The notes beneath the pieces were generated by a model. The model made no database searches and was not told the DNA's origin. It saw only the letters and a program-made list of their open reading frames with translations. Below are positions 47,207 through 60,804 of a stretch of DNA of 64,000 bases, piece by piece. The translations under genes and the position numbers were made by a program. The first letter of the stretch is position 1, and each line of letters starts with the position of its first letter. This DNA is from Glandiceps talaboti (taxonomy: Eukaryota; Hemichordata; Enteropneusta; Spengelidae), in the NCBI RefSeq assembly GCF_964340395.1, contig NC_135558.1, positions 24,484,564 through 24,548,563 of the forward strand, given 5' to 3'.

Positions 47207-47584
47207 GCTTCCTTCTTGCTAACAAAGGTTTATCTGTTTTGTCAAAGTATTAGAATACAAAATACATGTATATGTGCATTTGCCAGTATCCACCATCATA
47301 AAGTAATGGAGAACTGGAAGAATCATAATTACAGTTAATTTGAAGATTAGAAGTGAATACGATCAAAAGATGGTGATGTTACCAGCAAAATACAGAAAGA
47401 TCTTTATTGAATAAGCATGTTTATAAGCCAATAACTAGGCCCAACCTGCATCCCTAGAAAGCTACCCTATAGCTAGGGCCGGTACCCCGTGGGCGTGCCG
47501 TGCATGCTGGGACCGGCCGTGCTAGAATTCTTGTGACCTTTGACCACAATACTGACCTTTGGAGTTGACCTTTTATGCAAATCT
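47207..47584. other. CACTA-like interior near right end, GC-richer patch
   Basis: Unique sequence. Around 47475-47520 there is a GC-rich patch with imperfect inverted GGCCGGTACC/GGACCGGCC motifs. TGACCTTTGACCA at 47534-47546 is, on the minus strand, two AGGTCA-like half sites spaced by one base. Confidence 0.4.
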
Positions 47585-47884
47585 TGAACGTTAGCAGGCC
47601 TATAACGTGGGGGTACAATGCTTGATATACGTACTACGTATACTCCGTGTACGTTAGTCTGACGAAGATCTACGTTCTATCGGCGATAGTATACGCACTG
47701 ACACACTTCCTGTCGGCGTTAATATACCGACAACGTACACTAAGCGTACTGGGATGTTCCGTCTATGGTAATATACGCTACGTAGATTTACTGCACACAT
47801 GTGATCTGCGTTTGTGTATATTCAAGTACATCTCTGTGCATGTTAAATCTACGAGTGCGTCGGCACACATATACGCTCAGTAGA
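47585..47884. repeat. Right subterminal repeat region of CACTA-like element
   Basis: Dense ATACGTA, GTATAC, TACGTA, GTACGTT and GTAGAT(T/C) motifs in both orientations, the counterpart of the left subterminal region. The 78-codon frame here is not a gene. Confidence 0.6.
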
Positions 47885-47903
47885 TCAACTTTTTTGCCCA
47901 GTG

Positions 47904-47906
47904 TAA
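47904..47906. repeat. TAA target duplication, right
   Basis: Partner of 31625-31627; the satellite unit resumes directly in register. Confidence 0.85.
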
Positions 47907-48436
47907 GTTGGCCGTTTACCTCTAAATCACTCTCTGTGGTCTACTGCTAACAAAAATCATTAATCCAATGAATAAGATGGCCGTTTACCTCTAAATCACA
48001 CTCTGTGGTCTACTGCTAAAGAAAATCTTTAATCCATTGAATAAGTTGGCCGTTTACCTCTAAATCACTCTCTGCGGTCTACTGCTAAAAAAATTATTCC
48101 AATGAATAAGTGGGCCGTTTACCTCTAAATCACTCTCTGCGGTCTACTGCTAAAGAAAATCTTTAATCCAATGAATAAGTTGGCCGTTTACCTCTAAATC
48201 ACTCTCTGTGGTCTACTGCTGAAGAAAATCCTTAATCCAATGAATAAGTTGGCCGTTTACCTCTAAATCACTCTCTGTGGTCTACTGCTGAAGAAAATCC
48301 TTAATCCAATAAATAAGTTGGCCGTTTACCTCTAAATCACTCTCTGTGGTCTACTGCTAACGAAAGCCCTTAATCCAATGAATGAGATGGCCGTTTGCCT
48401 CTAAATCACTCTCTGCGGTCTACTGCTAACGAAAGT

Positions 48437-48895
48437 CCTCAAATACAGAACTGCCATATATAAAGAGGATTATGGCTAATCTATGCAAATGCGGGAAATT
48501 CAAACTGCTGTACAGAGCACTAGCTTCTGGGTCTTGTTTTCAGCATTTTTTCTGTGCTCCGAGAAACACACAGGTCATGTATCATGTACAAATTGTTTGT
48601 GAATGTCGTAGGATGGTAACTTGATACACAAATTAGTTGAAAATCAGTCTGTTTGTTTCATAGAATGAAAAAACCTTTCCAAATGAGACAAATTCCCCTG
48701 CAAACAGCTGCTTAGATTGTGTGTCATTCAGGATTATTTAAATATGTGGCATTTGCATGTGAAAAAAAAAACAGATATAGGGAATGTTTATATTTTGGTG
48801 ATTACTTGCCTGTGAGTCGTCACAAGTTCTCCACCTCCAAACATACAGTCAGTCATATGCAAAACAGGGTCCCAGGTGCTGCCAGTTGTATGTTT
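48437..48895. repeat. Higher-order spacer, copy 6
   Basis: First spacer after the insertion. It carries the GCCATATATAAAG and TGCCTGTGAG variants of copies 4 and 9. With the insertion and one TAA removed (16,279 bp) it would lie 3,956 bp after copy 5. Short frame at 48472-48624. Confidence 0.95.
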
Positions 48896-51798
48896 AATCC
48901 ATTGAATAAGATGGCTGTTTACCTCTAAATCACTCTCTACAGTCTACTGCTAAAGAAAATCATTAATCCATTGAATAAGTTGGCCGTTTACCTCTAAATC
49001 ACTCTCTGTGGTCTACTGCAAAGAAAATCATTAATCCAATGAATAAGATGGCCGTTTACCTCTAAATCACTCTCTGTGGTCTACTGCAAAGAAAATCATT
49101 AATCCAATGAATAAGATGGCCGTTTACCTCTAAATCACTCTCTGTGGTCTACTGCTAAAAAAAATCATTAATCCAATGAATAAGATGGCCGTTTACCTCT
49201 AAATCACTCTCTGTGGTCTACTACTAAAAAAATTATTCCAATGAATAAGATGGCCGTTTACCTCTAAATCACTCTCTACAGTCTACTGCTAAGAAAATCA
49301 TTAATCCAATGAATAAGTTGGAAGTTTACCTCTAAATCACTCTCTGTGGTCTACTGCTAAAAAAATTATTCCAATGAATAAGATGGCCGTTTACCTCTAA
49401 ATCACTCTCTTCGGTCTACTACTAACGAAAGCCCTTAATCCAATGAATAAGTTGGCCGTTTACCTCTAAATCACTCTCTGTGGTCTACTGCTAACGAAAG
49501 CCCTTAATCCAATGAATAAGTTGGCCGTTTACCTCTAAATCACTCTCTGCGGTCTACTGCTAAAAAAATTATTGCAATGAATAAGATGGCCGTTTACCTC
49601 TAAATCACTCTCTGCGGTCTACTGCTAAAGAAAATCATTATTCCAATGAATAAGATGGCCGTTTACCTCTAAATCACTCTCTGTGGTCTACTGCTAAAAA
49701 AAATTATTGCAATAAATAAGATGGCCGTTTACCTCTAAATCACTCTCTGCGGTCTACTGCTAAAGAAAATCATTATTCCAATGAATAAGATGGCCGTTTA
49801 CCTCTAAATCACTCTCTGTGGTCTACTGCTAAAAAAATTATTCCAATGAATAAGTTGGCCGTTTACCTCTAAATCACTCTCTGTGGTCTACTTCTAAAAA
49901 AATTATTCCAATAAATAAGATGGCCGTTTACCTCTAAATCACTCTCTGTGGTCTACTGCTAAAAACATTATTCCAATGAATAAGTTGGCCGTTTACCTCT
50001 AAATCACTCTCTGCGGTCTACTGCTAAAGAAAATCATTAATCCAATGAATAAGTTGGCCGTTTACCTCTAAATCACTCACTGCTAAAAAAAATTATTCCA
50101 ATGAATAAGATGTCTGTTTACCTCTAAATCACTCTCTACAGTCTACTGCTAAGAAAGCCCTTAATCCAATGAATAAGTTGGCCGTTTACCTCTAAATCAT
50201 TCTCTGTGGTCTACTGCTAACGAAAGCCCTTAATCCAATGAATAAGTTGGCCGTTTACCTCTAAATCACTCTCTGTGGTCTACTGCTAAGAAAATCATTA
50301 ATCCAATGAATAAGATGGCCGTTTACCTCTAAATCACTCTCTGTGGTCTACTGCTAAAAAATTATTGCAATGAATAAGATGGCCGTTTACCTGTAAATCA
50401 CTCTCTGTGGTCTACTGTTAAAGAAAATCATTATTCCAATGAATAAGATGGCCGTTTACCTCTAAATCACTCTCTGCGGTCTACTGCTAAAATTTTTATT
50501 CCAATGAATAAGATGGCCGTTTACCTCTAAATCACTCTCTGTGGTCTACTGCTAAAGAAAATCATTATTCAAATGAATAAGATGGCCGTTTACCTCTAAA
50601 TCACTCTCTGTGGTCTACTGCTAAAGAAAATCATTATTCCAATGAATAAGATGGCCGTTTACCTCTAAATCACTCTCTGTGGTATACTGCTAAAGAAAAT
50701 CATTAATCCATTGAATAAGTTGGCCGTTTACCTGTAAATCACTCTCTGTGGTCTACTGCTAACAAAAATCATTAATCCAATGAATAAGATGGCCGTTTAC
50801 CTCTAAATCACTCTCTGTGGTCTACTGCTAAATAAAATCATTAATCCATTGAATAAGTTGGCCGTTTACCTCTAAATCACTCTCTGCGGTCTACTGCTAA
50901 AAAAGCCCTTAATCCATTGAATAAGATGGCCGTTTACCTCTAAATCACTCTCTGTGGTCTACTGCTAACAAAAATCATTAATCCAAAGAATAAGATGGCC
51001 ATTTACCTCTAAATCACTCTCTGTGGTCTACTGCTAAAGAAAATCATTAATCCATTGAATAAGTTGGCCGTTTACCTCTAAATCACTCTCTACAGTCTAC
51101 TGCTAACAAAAATCATTAATCCAAAGAATAAGATGGCCATTTACCTCTAAATCACTCTCTGTGGTCTACTGCTAAAGAAAATCATTAATCCATTGAATAA
51201 GATGGCCGTTTACCTCTAAATCACACTCTGTGGTCTACTGCTAAAGAAAATCTTTAATCCATTGAATAAGTTTGCCGTTTACCTCTAAATCACTCTCTGC
51301 GGTCTACTGCTAAAAAAATTATTCCAATGAATAAGATGGCCGTTTACCTCTAAATCACTCTCTGTGGTCTACTGCTAACGAAAGCCCTTAATCCAATGAA
51401 TAAGTGGGCCGTTTACCTCTAAATCACTCTCTGCGGTCTACTGCTAAAGAAAATCTTTAATCCAATGAATAAGTTGGCCGTTTACCTCTAAATCACACTC
51501 TGTGGTCTACTGCTAAAGAAAATCATTATTCCAATGAATAAGATGGCCGTTTACCTCTAAATCACTCTCTGTGGTCTACTGCTGAAGAAAATCCTTAATC
51601 CAATGAATAAGTTGGCCGTTTACCTCTAAATCACTCTCTGTGGTCTACTGCTGAAGAAAATCCTTAATCCAATAAATAAGTTGGCCGTTTACCTCTAAAT
51701 CACTCTCTGTGGTCTACTGCTAACGAAAGCCCTTAATCAATGAATGAGATGGCCGTTTGCCTCTAAATCACTCTCTGCGGTCTACTGCTAACGAAAGT

Positions 51799-52256
51799 CC
51801 TCAAATACAGAACTGCCCTATATAAAGAGGATTATGGCTAATCTATGCAAATACGGGAAATTCAAACTGCTGTACAGAGCACTAGCTTCTGGGTCTTGTT
51901 TTCAGCATTTTTTCTGTGCTCCGAGAAACACACAGGTCATGTATCATGTACAAATTGTTTGTGAATGTCGTAGGATGGTAACTTGATACACAAATTAGTT
52001 GAAAATCAGTCTGTTTGTTTCATAGAATGAAAAAACCTTTCCAAATGAGACAAATTCCCCTGCAAACAGCTGCTTAGATTGTGTGTCTTTCAGGATTATT
52101 TAAATATGTGGCATTTGCATGTGAAAAAAAAACAGATATAGGGAATGTTTATATTTTGGTGATTACTTGCCAGTGAGTCGTCACAAGTTCTCCACCTCCA
52201 AACATACAGTCAGTCATATGCAAAACAGGGTCCCAGGTGCTGCCAGTTGTATGTTT
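51799..52256. repeat. Higher-order spacer, copy 7
   Basis: Starts 3,362 bp after copy 6. It has AAATACGGG (Cys to Tyr in the short frame, 51834-51986) and GTGTCTTTCAGG, shared with copies 8 and 10. Confidence 0.95.
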
Positions 52257-54585
52257 AATCCATTGAATAAGATGGCTGTTTACCTCTAAATCACTCTCTA
52301 CAGTCTACTGCTAACGAAAATCATTAATCCATTGAATAAGATGGCTGTTTACCTCTAAATCACTCTCTACAGTCTACTGCTAAAGAAAATCATTAATCCA
52401 TTGAATAAGATGGCCGTTTACCTCTAAATCACTCTCTGTGGTCTACTGCTAAAGAAAATCATTAATCCATTGAATAAGATGGCCGTTTACCTCTAAATCA
52501 CTCTCTGTGGTCTACTGCTAAAGAAAATCATTAATCCATTGAATAAGTTGGCCGTTTACCTCTAAATCACTCTCTGTGGTCTACTGCTAAAGAAAATCAT
52601 TAATCCATTGAATAAGATGGCTGTTTACCTCTAAATCACTCTCTACAGTCTACTGCTAAAGAAAATCATTAATCCATTGAATAAGTTGGCTGTTTACCTC
52701 TAAATCACTCTCTACAGTCTACTGCTAAAGAAAATCATTAATCCATTGAATAAGATGGCTGTTTACCTCTAAATCACTCTCTACAGTCTACTGCTAAAGA
52801 AAATCATTAATCCATTGAATAAGATGGCTGTTTACCTCTAAATCACTCTCTACAGTCTACTGCTAAAGAAAATCATTAATCCATTGAATAAGATGGCTGT
52901 TTACCTCTAAATCACTCTCTACAGTCTACTGCTAAAGAAAATCATTAATCCATTGAATAAGATGGCTGTTTACCTCTAAATCACTCTCTACAGTCTACTG
53001 CTAAAGAAAATCATTAATCCATTGAATAAGATGGCCGTTTACCTCTAAATCACTCTCTGCGGTCTACTGCTAAAGAAAATCATTAATCCATTGAATAAGT
53101 TGGCCGTTTACCTCTAAATCACTCTCTGTGGTCTACTACTAACGAAAGCCCTTAATCCAATGAATAAGTTGGCCGTTTACCTTTAAATCTCTCTCTGTGG
53201 TCTACTGCAAAGAAAATCATTAATCCAATGAATAAGATGACCGTTTACCTCTAAATCACTCTCTGTGGTCTACTGCTAAAAAAAATCATTAATCCAATGA
53301 ATAAGATGGCCGTTTACCTCTAAATCACTCTCTGTGGTCTACTACTAAAAAAATTATTCCAATGAATAAGATGGCCGTTTACCTCTAAATCACTCTCTAC
53401 AGTCTACTGCTAAGAAAATCATTAATCCAATGAATAAGTTGGAAGTTTACCTCTAAATCACTCTCTGTGGTCTACTGCTAAGAAAGCCCTTAATCCATTG
53501 AATAAGATGGCCGTTTACCTCTAAATCTCTCTCTGTGGTCTACTGCTAACAAAAATCATTAATCCAATGAATAAGATGGCCGTTTACCTCTAAATCACTC
53601 TCTGTGGTCTACTGCTAAAGAAAATCATTAATCCATTGAATAAGTTGGCCGTTTACCTCTAAATCACTCTCTGCGGTCTACTGCTAAGAAAGCCCTTAAT
53701 CCATTGAATAAGATGGCCGTTTACCTCTAAATCTCTCTCTGTGGTCTACTGCTAACAAAAATCATTAATCCAAAGAATAAGATGGCCGTTTACCTCTAAA
53801 TCACTCTCTGTGGTCTACTGCTAAAGAAAATCATTAATCCATTGAATAAGTTGGCCGTTTACCTCTAAATCACTCTCTGTGGTCTACTGCTAAAGAAAGT
53901 CATTAATCCATTGAATAAGTTGGCCGTTTACCTCTAAATCACTCTCTGTGGTCTACTGCTCACAAAAATCATTAATCCAATGAATAAGATGGCCGTTTAC
54001 CTATAAAGCACACTCTGTGGTCTACTGCTAAAGAAAATCTTTAATCCATTGAATAAGTTGGCCGTTTACCTCTAAATCACTCTCTGTGGTCTACTGCTAA
54101 CAAAAATCATTAATCCAATGAATAAGATGGCCGTTTACCTCTAAATCACACTCTGTGGTCTACTGCTAAAGAAAATCTTTAATCCATTGAATAAGTTGGC
54201 CATTTACCTCTAAATCACTCTCTGCGGTCTACTGCTAAAAAAATTATTCCAATGAATAAGTGGGCCGTTTACCTCTAAATCACTCTCTGCGGTCTACTGC
54301 TAAAGAAAATCTTTAATCCAATGAATAAGTTGGCCGTTTACCTCTAAATCACTCTCTGTGGTCTACTGCTGAAGAAAATCCTTAATCCAATGAATAAGTT
54401 GGCCGTTTACCTCTAAATCACTCTCTGTGGTCTACTGCTGAAGAAAATCCTTAATCCAATAAATAAGTTGGCCGTTTACCTCTAAATCACTCTCTGTGGT
54501 CTACTGCTAACGAAAGCCCTTAATCAATGAATGAGATGGCCGTTTGCCTCTAAATCACTCTCTGCGGTCTACTGCTAACGAAAGT

Positions 54586-55043
54586 CCTCAAATACAGAAC
54601 TGCCCTATATAAAGAGGATTATGGCTAATCTATGCAAATACGGGAAATTCAAACTGCTGTACAGAGCACTAGCTTCTGGGTCTTGTTTTCAGCATTTTTT
54701 CTGTGCTCCGAGAAACACACAGGTCATGTATCATGTACAAATTGTTTGTGAATGTCGTAGGATGGTAACTTGATACACAAATTAGTTGAAAATCAGTCTG
54801 TTTGTTTCATAGAATGAAAAAACCTTTCCAAATGAGACAAATTCCCCTGCAAACAGCTGCTTAGATTGTGTGTCTTTCAGGATTATTTAAATATGTGGCA
54901 TTTGCATGTGAAAAAAAAACAGATATAGGGAATGTTTATATTTTGGTGATTACTTGCCAGTGAGTCGTCACAAGTTCTCCACCTCCAAACATACAGTCAG
55001 TCATATGCAAAACAGGGTCCCAGGTGCTGCCAGTTGTATGTTT
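54586..55043. repeat. Higher-order spacer, copy 8
   Basis: Starts 2,787 bp after copy 7 and shares its variants. Short frame at 54621-54773. Confidence 0.95.
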
Positions 55044-57028
55044 AATCCATTGAATAAGATGGCTGTTTACCTCTAAATCACTCTCTACAGTCTACTGCTA
55101 ACGAAAATCATTAATCCATTGAATAAGATGGCTGTTTACCTCTAAATCACTCTCTGCGGTCTACTGCTAAAGAAAATCATTAATCCATTGAATAAGATGG
55201 CCGTTTACCTCTAAATCACTCTCTACAGTCTACTGCTAAAGAAAATCATTAATCCATTGAATAAGATGGCTGTTTACCTCTAAATCACTCTCTACAGTCT
55301 ACTGCTAAAGAAAATCATTAATCCATTGAATAAGATGGCTGTTTACCTCTAAATCACTCTCTACAGTCTACTGCTAAAGAAAATCATTAATCCATTGAAT
55401 AAGATGGCCGTTTACCTCTAAATCACTCTCTACAGTCTACTGCTAAAGAAAATCATTAATCCATTGAATAAGTGGGCCGTTTACCTCTAAATCACTCTCT
55501 ACAGTCTACTGCTAAAGAAAATCATTAATCCATTGAATAAGATGGCCGTTTACCTCTAAATCACTCTCTGCGGTCTACTGCTAAAGAAAATCATTAATCC
55601 ATTGAATAAGTTGGCCGTTTACCTCTAAATCACTCTCTGTGGTCTACTACTAACGAAAGCCCTTAATCCAATGAATAAGTTGGCCGTTTACCTTTAAATC
55701 TCTCTCTGTGGTCTACTGCAAAGAAAATCATTAATCCAATGAATAAGATGGCCGTTTACCTCTAAATCACTCTCTGTGGTCTACTGCTAAAAAAAATCAT
55801 TAATCCAATGAATAAGATGGCCGTTTACCTCTAAATCACTCTCTGTGGTCTACTACTAAAAAAATTATTCCAATGAATAAGATGGCCGTTTACCTCTAAA
55901 TCACTCTCTACAGTCTACTGCTAAGAAAATCATTAATCCAATGAATAAGTTGGAAGTTTACCTCTAAATCACTCTCTGTGGTCTACTGCTAAGAAAGCCC
56001 TTAATCCATTGAATAAGATGGCCGTTTACCTCTAAATCTCTCTCTGTGGTCTACTGCTAACAAAAATCATTAATCCAATGAATAAGATGGCCGTTTACCT
56101 CTAAATCACTCTCTGTGGTCTACTGCTAAAGAAAATCATTAATCCATTGAATAAGTTGGCCGTTTACCTCTAAATCACTCTCTGCGGTCTACTGCTAAGA
56201 AAGCCCTTAATCCATTGAATAAGATGGCCGTTTACCTCTAAATCTCTCTCTGTGGTCTACTGCTAACAAAAATCATTAATCCAAAGAATAAGATGGCCGT
56301 TTACCTCTAAATCACTCTCTGTGGTCTACTGCTAAAGAAAGTCATTAATCCATTGAATAAGTTGGCCGTTTACCTCTAAATCACTCTTTGTGGTCTACTG
56401 CTCACAAAAATCATTAATCCAATGAATAAGATGGCCGTTTACCTCTAAAGCACACTCTGTGGTCTACTGCTAAAGAAAATCTTTAATCCATTGAATAAGT
56501 TGGCCGTTTACCTCTAAATCACTCTCTGTGGTCTACTGCTAACAAAAATCATTAATCCAATGAATAAGATGGCCGTTTACCTCTAAATCACACTCTGTGG
56601 TCTACTGCTAAAGAAAATCTTTAATCCATTGAATAAGTTGGCCGTTTACCTCTAAATCACTCTCTGCGGTCTACTGCTAAAAAAATTATTCCAATGAATA
56701 AGTGGGCCGTTTACCTCTAAATCACTCTCTGCGGTCTACTGCTAAAGAAAATCTTTAATCCAATGAATAAGTTGGCCGTTTACCTCTAAATCACTCTCTG
56801 TGGTCTACTGCTGAAGAAAATCCTTAATCCAATGAATAAGTTGGCCGTTTACCTCTAAATCACTCTCTGTGGTCTACTGCTGAAGAAAATCCTTAATCCA
56901 ATAAATAAGTTGGCCGTTTACCTCTAAATCACTCTCTGTGGTCTACTGCTAACGAAAGCCCTTAATCCAATGAATGAGATGGCCGTTTGCCTCTAAATCA
57001 CTCTCTGCGGTCTACTGCTAACGAAAGT

Positions 57029-57487
57029 CCTCAAATACAGAACTGCCATATATAAAGAGGATTATGGCTAATCTATGCAAATGCGGGAAATTCAAACTGC
57101 TGTACAGAGCACTAGCTTCTGGGTCTTGTTTTCAGCATTTTTTCTGTGCTCCGAGAAACACACAGGTCATGTATCATGTACAAATTGTTTGTGAATGTCG
57201 TAGGATGGTAACTTGATACACAAATTAGTTGAAAATCAGTCTGTTTGTTTCATAGAATGAAAAAACCTTTCCAAATGAGACAAATTCCCCTGCAAACAGC
57301 TGCTTAGATTGTGTGTCATTCAGGATTATTTAAATATGTGGCATTTGCATGTGAAAAAAAAAACAGATATAGGGAATGTTTATATTTTGGTGATTACTTG
57401 CCTGTGAGTCGTCACAAGTTCTCCACCTCCAAACATACAGTCAGTCATATGCAAAACAGGGTCCCAGGTGCTGCCAGTTGTATGTTT
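57029..57487. repeat. Higher-order spacer, copy 9
   Basis: Starts 2,443 bp after copy 8 and exactly 8,592 bp after copy 6, whose variants it shares. Short frame at 57064-57216. Confidence 0.95.
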
Positions 57488-60400
57488 AATCCATTGAATA
57501 AGATGGCTGTTTACCTCTAAATCACTCTCTACAGTCTACTGCTAAAGAAAATCATTAATCCATTGAATAAGTTGGCCGTTTACCTCTAAATCACTCTCTG
57601 TGGTCTACTGCAAAGAAAATCATTAATCCAATGAATAAGATGGCCGTTTACCTCTAAATCACTCTCTGTGGTCTACTGCAAAGAAAATCATTAATCCAAT
57701 GAATAAGATGGCCGTTTACCTCTAAATCACTCTCTGTGGTCTACTGCTAAAAAAAATCATTAATCCAATGAATAAGATGGCCGTTTACCTCTAAATCACT
57801 CTCTGTGGTCTACTACTAAAAAAATTATTCCAATGAATAAGATGGCCGTTTACCTCTAAATCACTCTCTACAGTCTACTGCTAAGAAAATCATTAATCCA
57901 ATGAATAAGTTGGAAGTTTACCTCTAAATCACTCTCTGTGGTCTACTGCTAAAAAAATTATTCCAATGAATAAGATGGCCGTTTACCTCTAAATCACTCT
58001 CTTCGGTCTACTACTAACGAAAGCCCTTAATCCAATGAATAAGTTGGCCGTTTACCTCTAAATCACTCTCTGTGGTCTACTGCTAACGAAAGCCCTTAAT
58101 CCAATGAATAAGTTGGCCGTTTACCTCTAAATCACTCTCTGCGGTCTACTGCTAAAAAAATTATTGCAATGAATAAGATGGCCGTTTACCTCTAAATCAC
58201 TCTCTGCGGTCTACTGCTAAAGAAAATCATTATTCCAATGAATAAGATGGCCGTTTACCTCTAAATCACTCTCTGTGGTCTACTGCTAAAAAAAATTATT
58301 GCAATAAATAAGATGGCCGTTTACCTCTAAATCACTCTCTGTGGTCTACTGCTAAAGAAAATCATTATTCCAATGAATAAGATGGCCGTTTACCTCTAAA
58401 TCACTCTCTGTGGTCTACTGCTAAAAAAATTATTCCAATGAATAAGTTGGCCGTTTACCTCTAAATCACTCTCTGTGGTCTACTTCTAAAAAAATTATTC
58501 CAATAAATAAGATGGCCGTTTACCTCTAAATCACTCTCTGTGGTCTACTGCTAAAAACATTATTCCAATGAATAAGTTGGCCGTTTACCTCTAAATCACT
58601 CTCTGCGGTCTACTGCTAAAGAAAATCATTAATCCAATGAATAAGTTGGCCGTTTACCTCTAAATCACTCACTGCTAAAAAAAATTATTCCAATGAATAA
58701 GATGTCTGTTTACCTCTAAATCACTCTCTACAGTCTACTGCTAAGAAAGCCCTTAATCCAATGAATAAGTTGGCCGTTTACCTCTAAATCATTCTCTGTG
58801 GTCTACTGCTAACGAAAGCCCTTAATCCAATGAATAAGTTGGCCGTTTACCTCTAAATCACTCTCTGTGGTCTACTGCTAAGAAAATCATTAATCCAATG
58901 AATAAGATGGCCGTTTACCTCTAAATCACTCTCTGTGGTCTACTGCTAAAAAATTATTGCAATGAATAAGATGGCCGTTTACCTGTAAATCACTCTCTGT
59001 GGTCTACTGTTAAAGAAAATCATTATTCCAATGAATAAGATGGCCGTTTACCTCTAAATCACTCTCTGCGGTCTACTGCTAAAATTTTTATTCCAATGAA
59101 TAAGATGGCCGTTTACCTCTAAATCACTCTCTGTGGTCTACTGCTAAAGAAAATCATTATTCAAATGAATAAGATGGCCGTTTACCTCTAAATCACTCTC
59201 TGTGGTCTACTGCTAAAGAAAATCATTATTCCAATGAATAAGATGGCCGTTTACCTCTAAATCACTCTCTGTGGTATACTGCTAAAGAAAATCATTAATC
59301 CATTGAATAAGTTGGCCGTTTACCTCTAAATCACTCTCTGTGGTCTACTGCTAACAAAAATCATTAATCCAATGAATAAGATGGCCGTTTACCTCTAAAT
59401 CACTCTCTGTGGTCTACTGGTAAATAAAATCATTAATCCATTGAATAAGTTGGCCGTTTACCTCTAAATCACTCTCTGCGGTCTACTGCTAAAAAAGCCC
59501 TTAATCCATTGAATAAGATGGCCGTTTACCTCTAAATCACTCTCTGTGGTCTACTGCTAACAAAAATCATTAATCCAAAGAATAAGATGGCCATTTACCT
59601 CTAAATCACTCTCTGTGGTCTACTGCTAAAGAAAATCATTAATCCATTGAATAAGTTGGCCGTTTACCTCTAAATCACTCTCTGCGGTCTACTGCTAAAG
59701 AAAATCATTAATCCATTGAATAAGTTGGCCGTTTACCTCTAAATCACTCTCTACAGTCTACTGCTAAAGAAAATCATTAATCCATTGAATAAGATGGCCG
59801 TTTACCTCTAAATCACTCTCTACAGTCTACTGCTAAAGAAAATCATTAATCCATTGAATAAGATGGCCGTTTACCTCTAAATCACACTCTGTGGTCTACT
59901 GCTAACAAAAATCATTAATCCAATGAATAAGATGGCCGTTTACCTCTAAATCACTCTCTACAGTCTACTGCTAACAAAAATCATTAATCCAATGAATAAG
60001 ATGGCCGTTTACCTCTAAATCACTCTCTACAGTCTACTGCTAACAAAAATCATTAATCCAATGAATAAGATGGCCGTTTACCTCTAAATCACTCTCTGTG
60101 GTCTACTGCTAAAGAAAGTCATTAATCCATTGAATAAGTTGGCCGTTCACCTCTAAATCACTCTCTGTGGTCTACTGCTAACAAAAATCATTAATCCAAT
60201 GAATAAGATGGCCGTTTACCTCTAAATCACACTCTGTGGTCTACTGCTAAAGAAAATCTTTAATCCATTGAATAAGTTTGCCGTTTACCTCTAAATCACT
60301 CTCTGCGGTCTACTGCTAAAAAAATTATTCCAATGAATAAGATGGCCGTTTACCTCTAAATCACTCTCTGTGGTCTACTGCTAACGAAAGCCCTTAATCC

Positions 60401-60804
60401 AATGAATAAGTGGGCCGTTTACCTCTAAATCACTCTCTGCGGTCTACTGCTAAAGAAAATCTTTAATCCAATGAATAAGTTGGCCGTTTACCTCTAAATC
60501 ACACTCTGTGGTCTACTGCTAAAGAAAATCATTATTCCAATGAATAAGATGGCCGTTTACCTGTAAATCACTCTCTGTGGTCTACTGCTGAAGAAAATCC
60601 TTAATCCAATGAATAAGTTGGCCGTTTACCTCTAAATCACTCTCTGTGGTCTACTGCTGAAGAAAATCCTTAATCCAATAAATAAGTTGGCCGTTTACCT
60701 CTAAATCACTCTCTGTGGTCTACTGCTAACGAAAGCCCTTAATCAATGAATGAGATGGCCGTTTGCCTCTAAATCACTCTCTGCGGTCTACTGCTAACGA
60801 AAGT

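Larger units (their letters stand above)
31628..47903. mobile_element. 16.3-kb CACTA/EnSpm-like DNA transposon in satellite
   Basis: The left end reads CACTGGGCAAAAAGTTGA (31628-31645). The right end, read inward on the minus strand, is CACTGGGCAAAAAAGTTGA (47903-47885), the same bar one extra A. A 3-bp TAA duplication flanks it. The first ~240 and last ~320 bp are rich in short direct and inverted motifs (GTATAC, AAATCTAC/GTAGATTT, ACGTAC). CACTR termini, a 2-4 bp target duplication and subterminal repeats define the CMC (CACTA, Mirage, Chapaev) group; 3 bp is typical of CACTA. I find no intact transposase. A candidate terminal exon (44098-44159) and decayed minus-strand coding (38155-38830) are the only traces. 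Much of the interior is later insertions. Confidence 0.75.
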
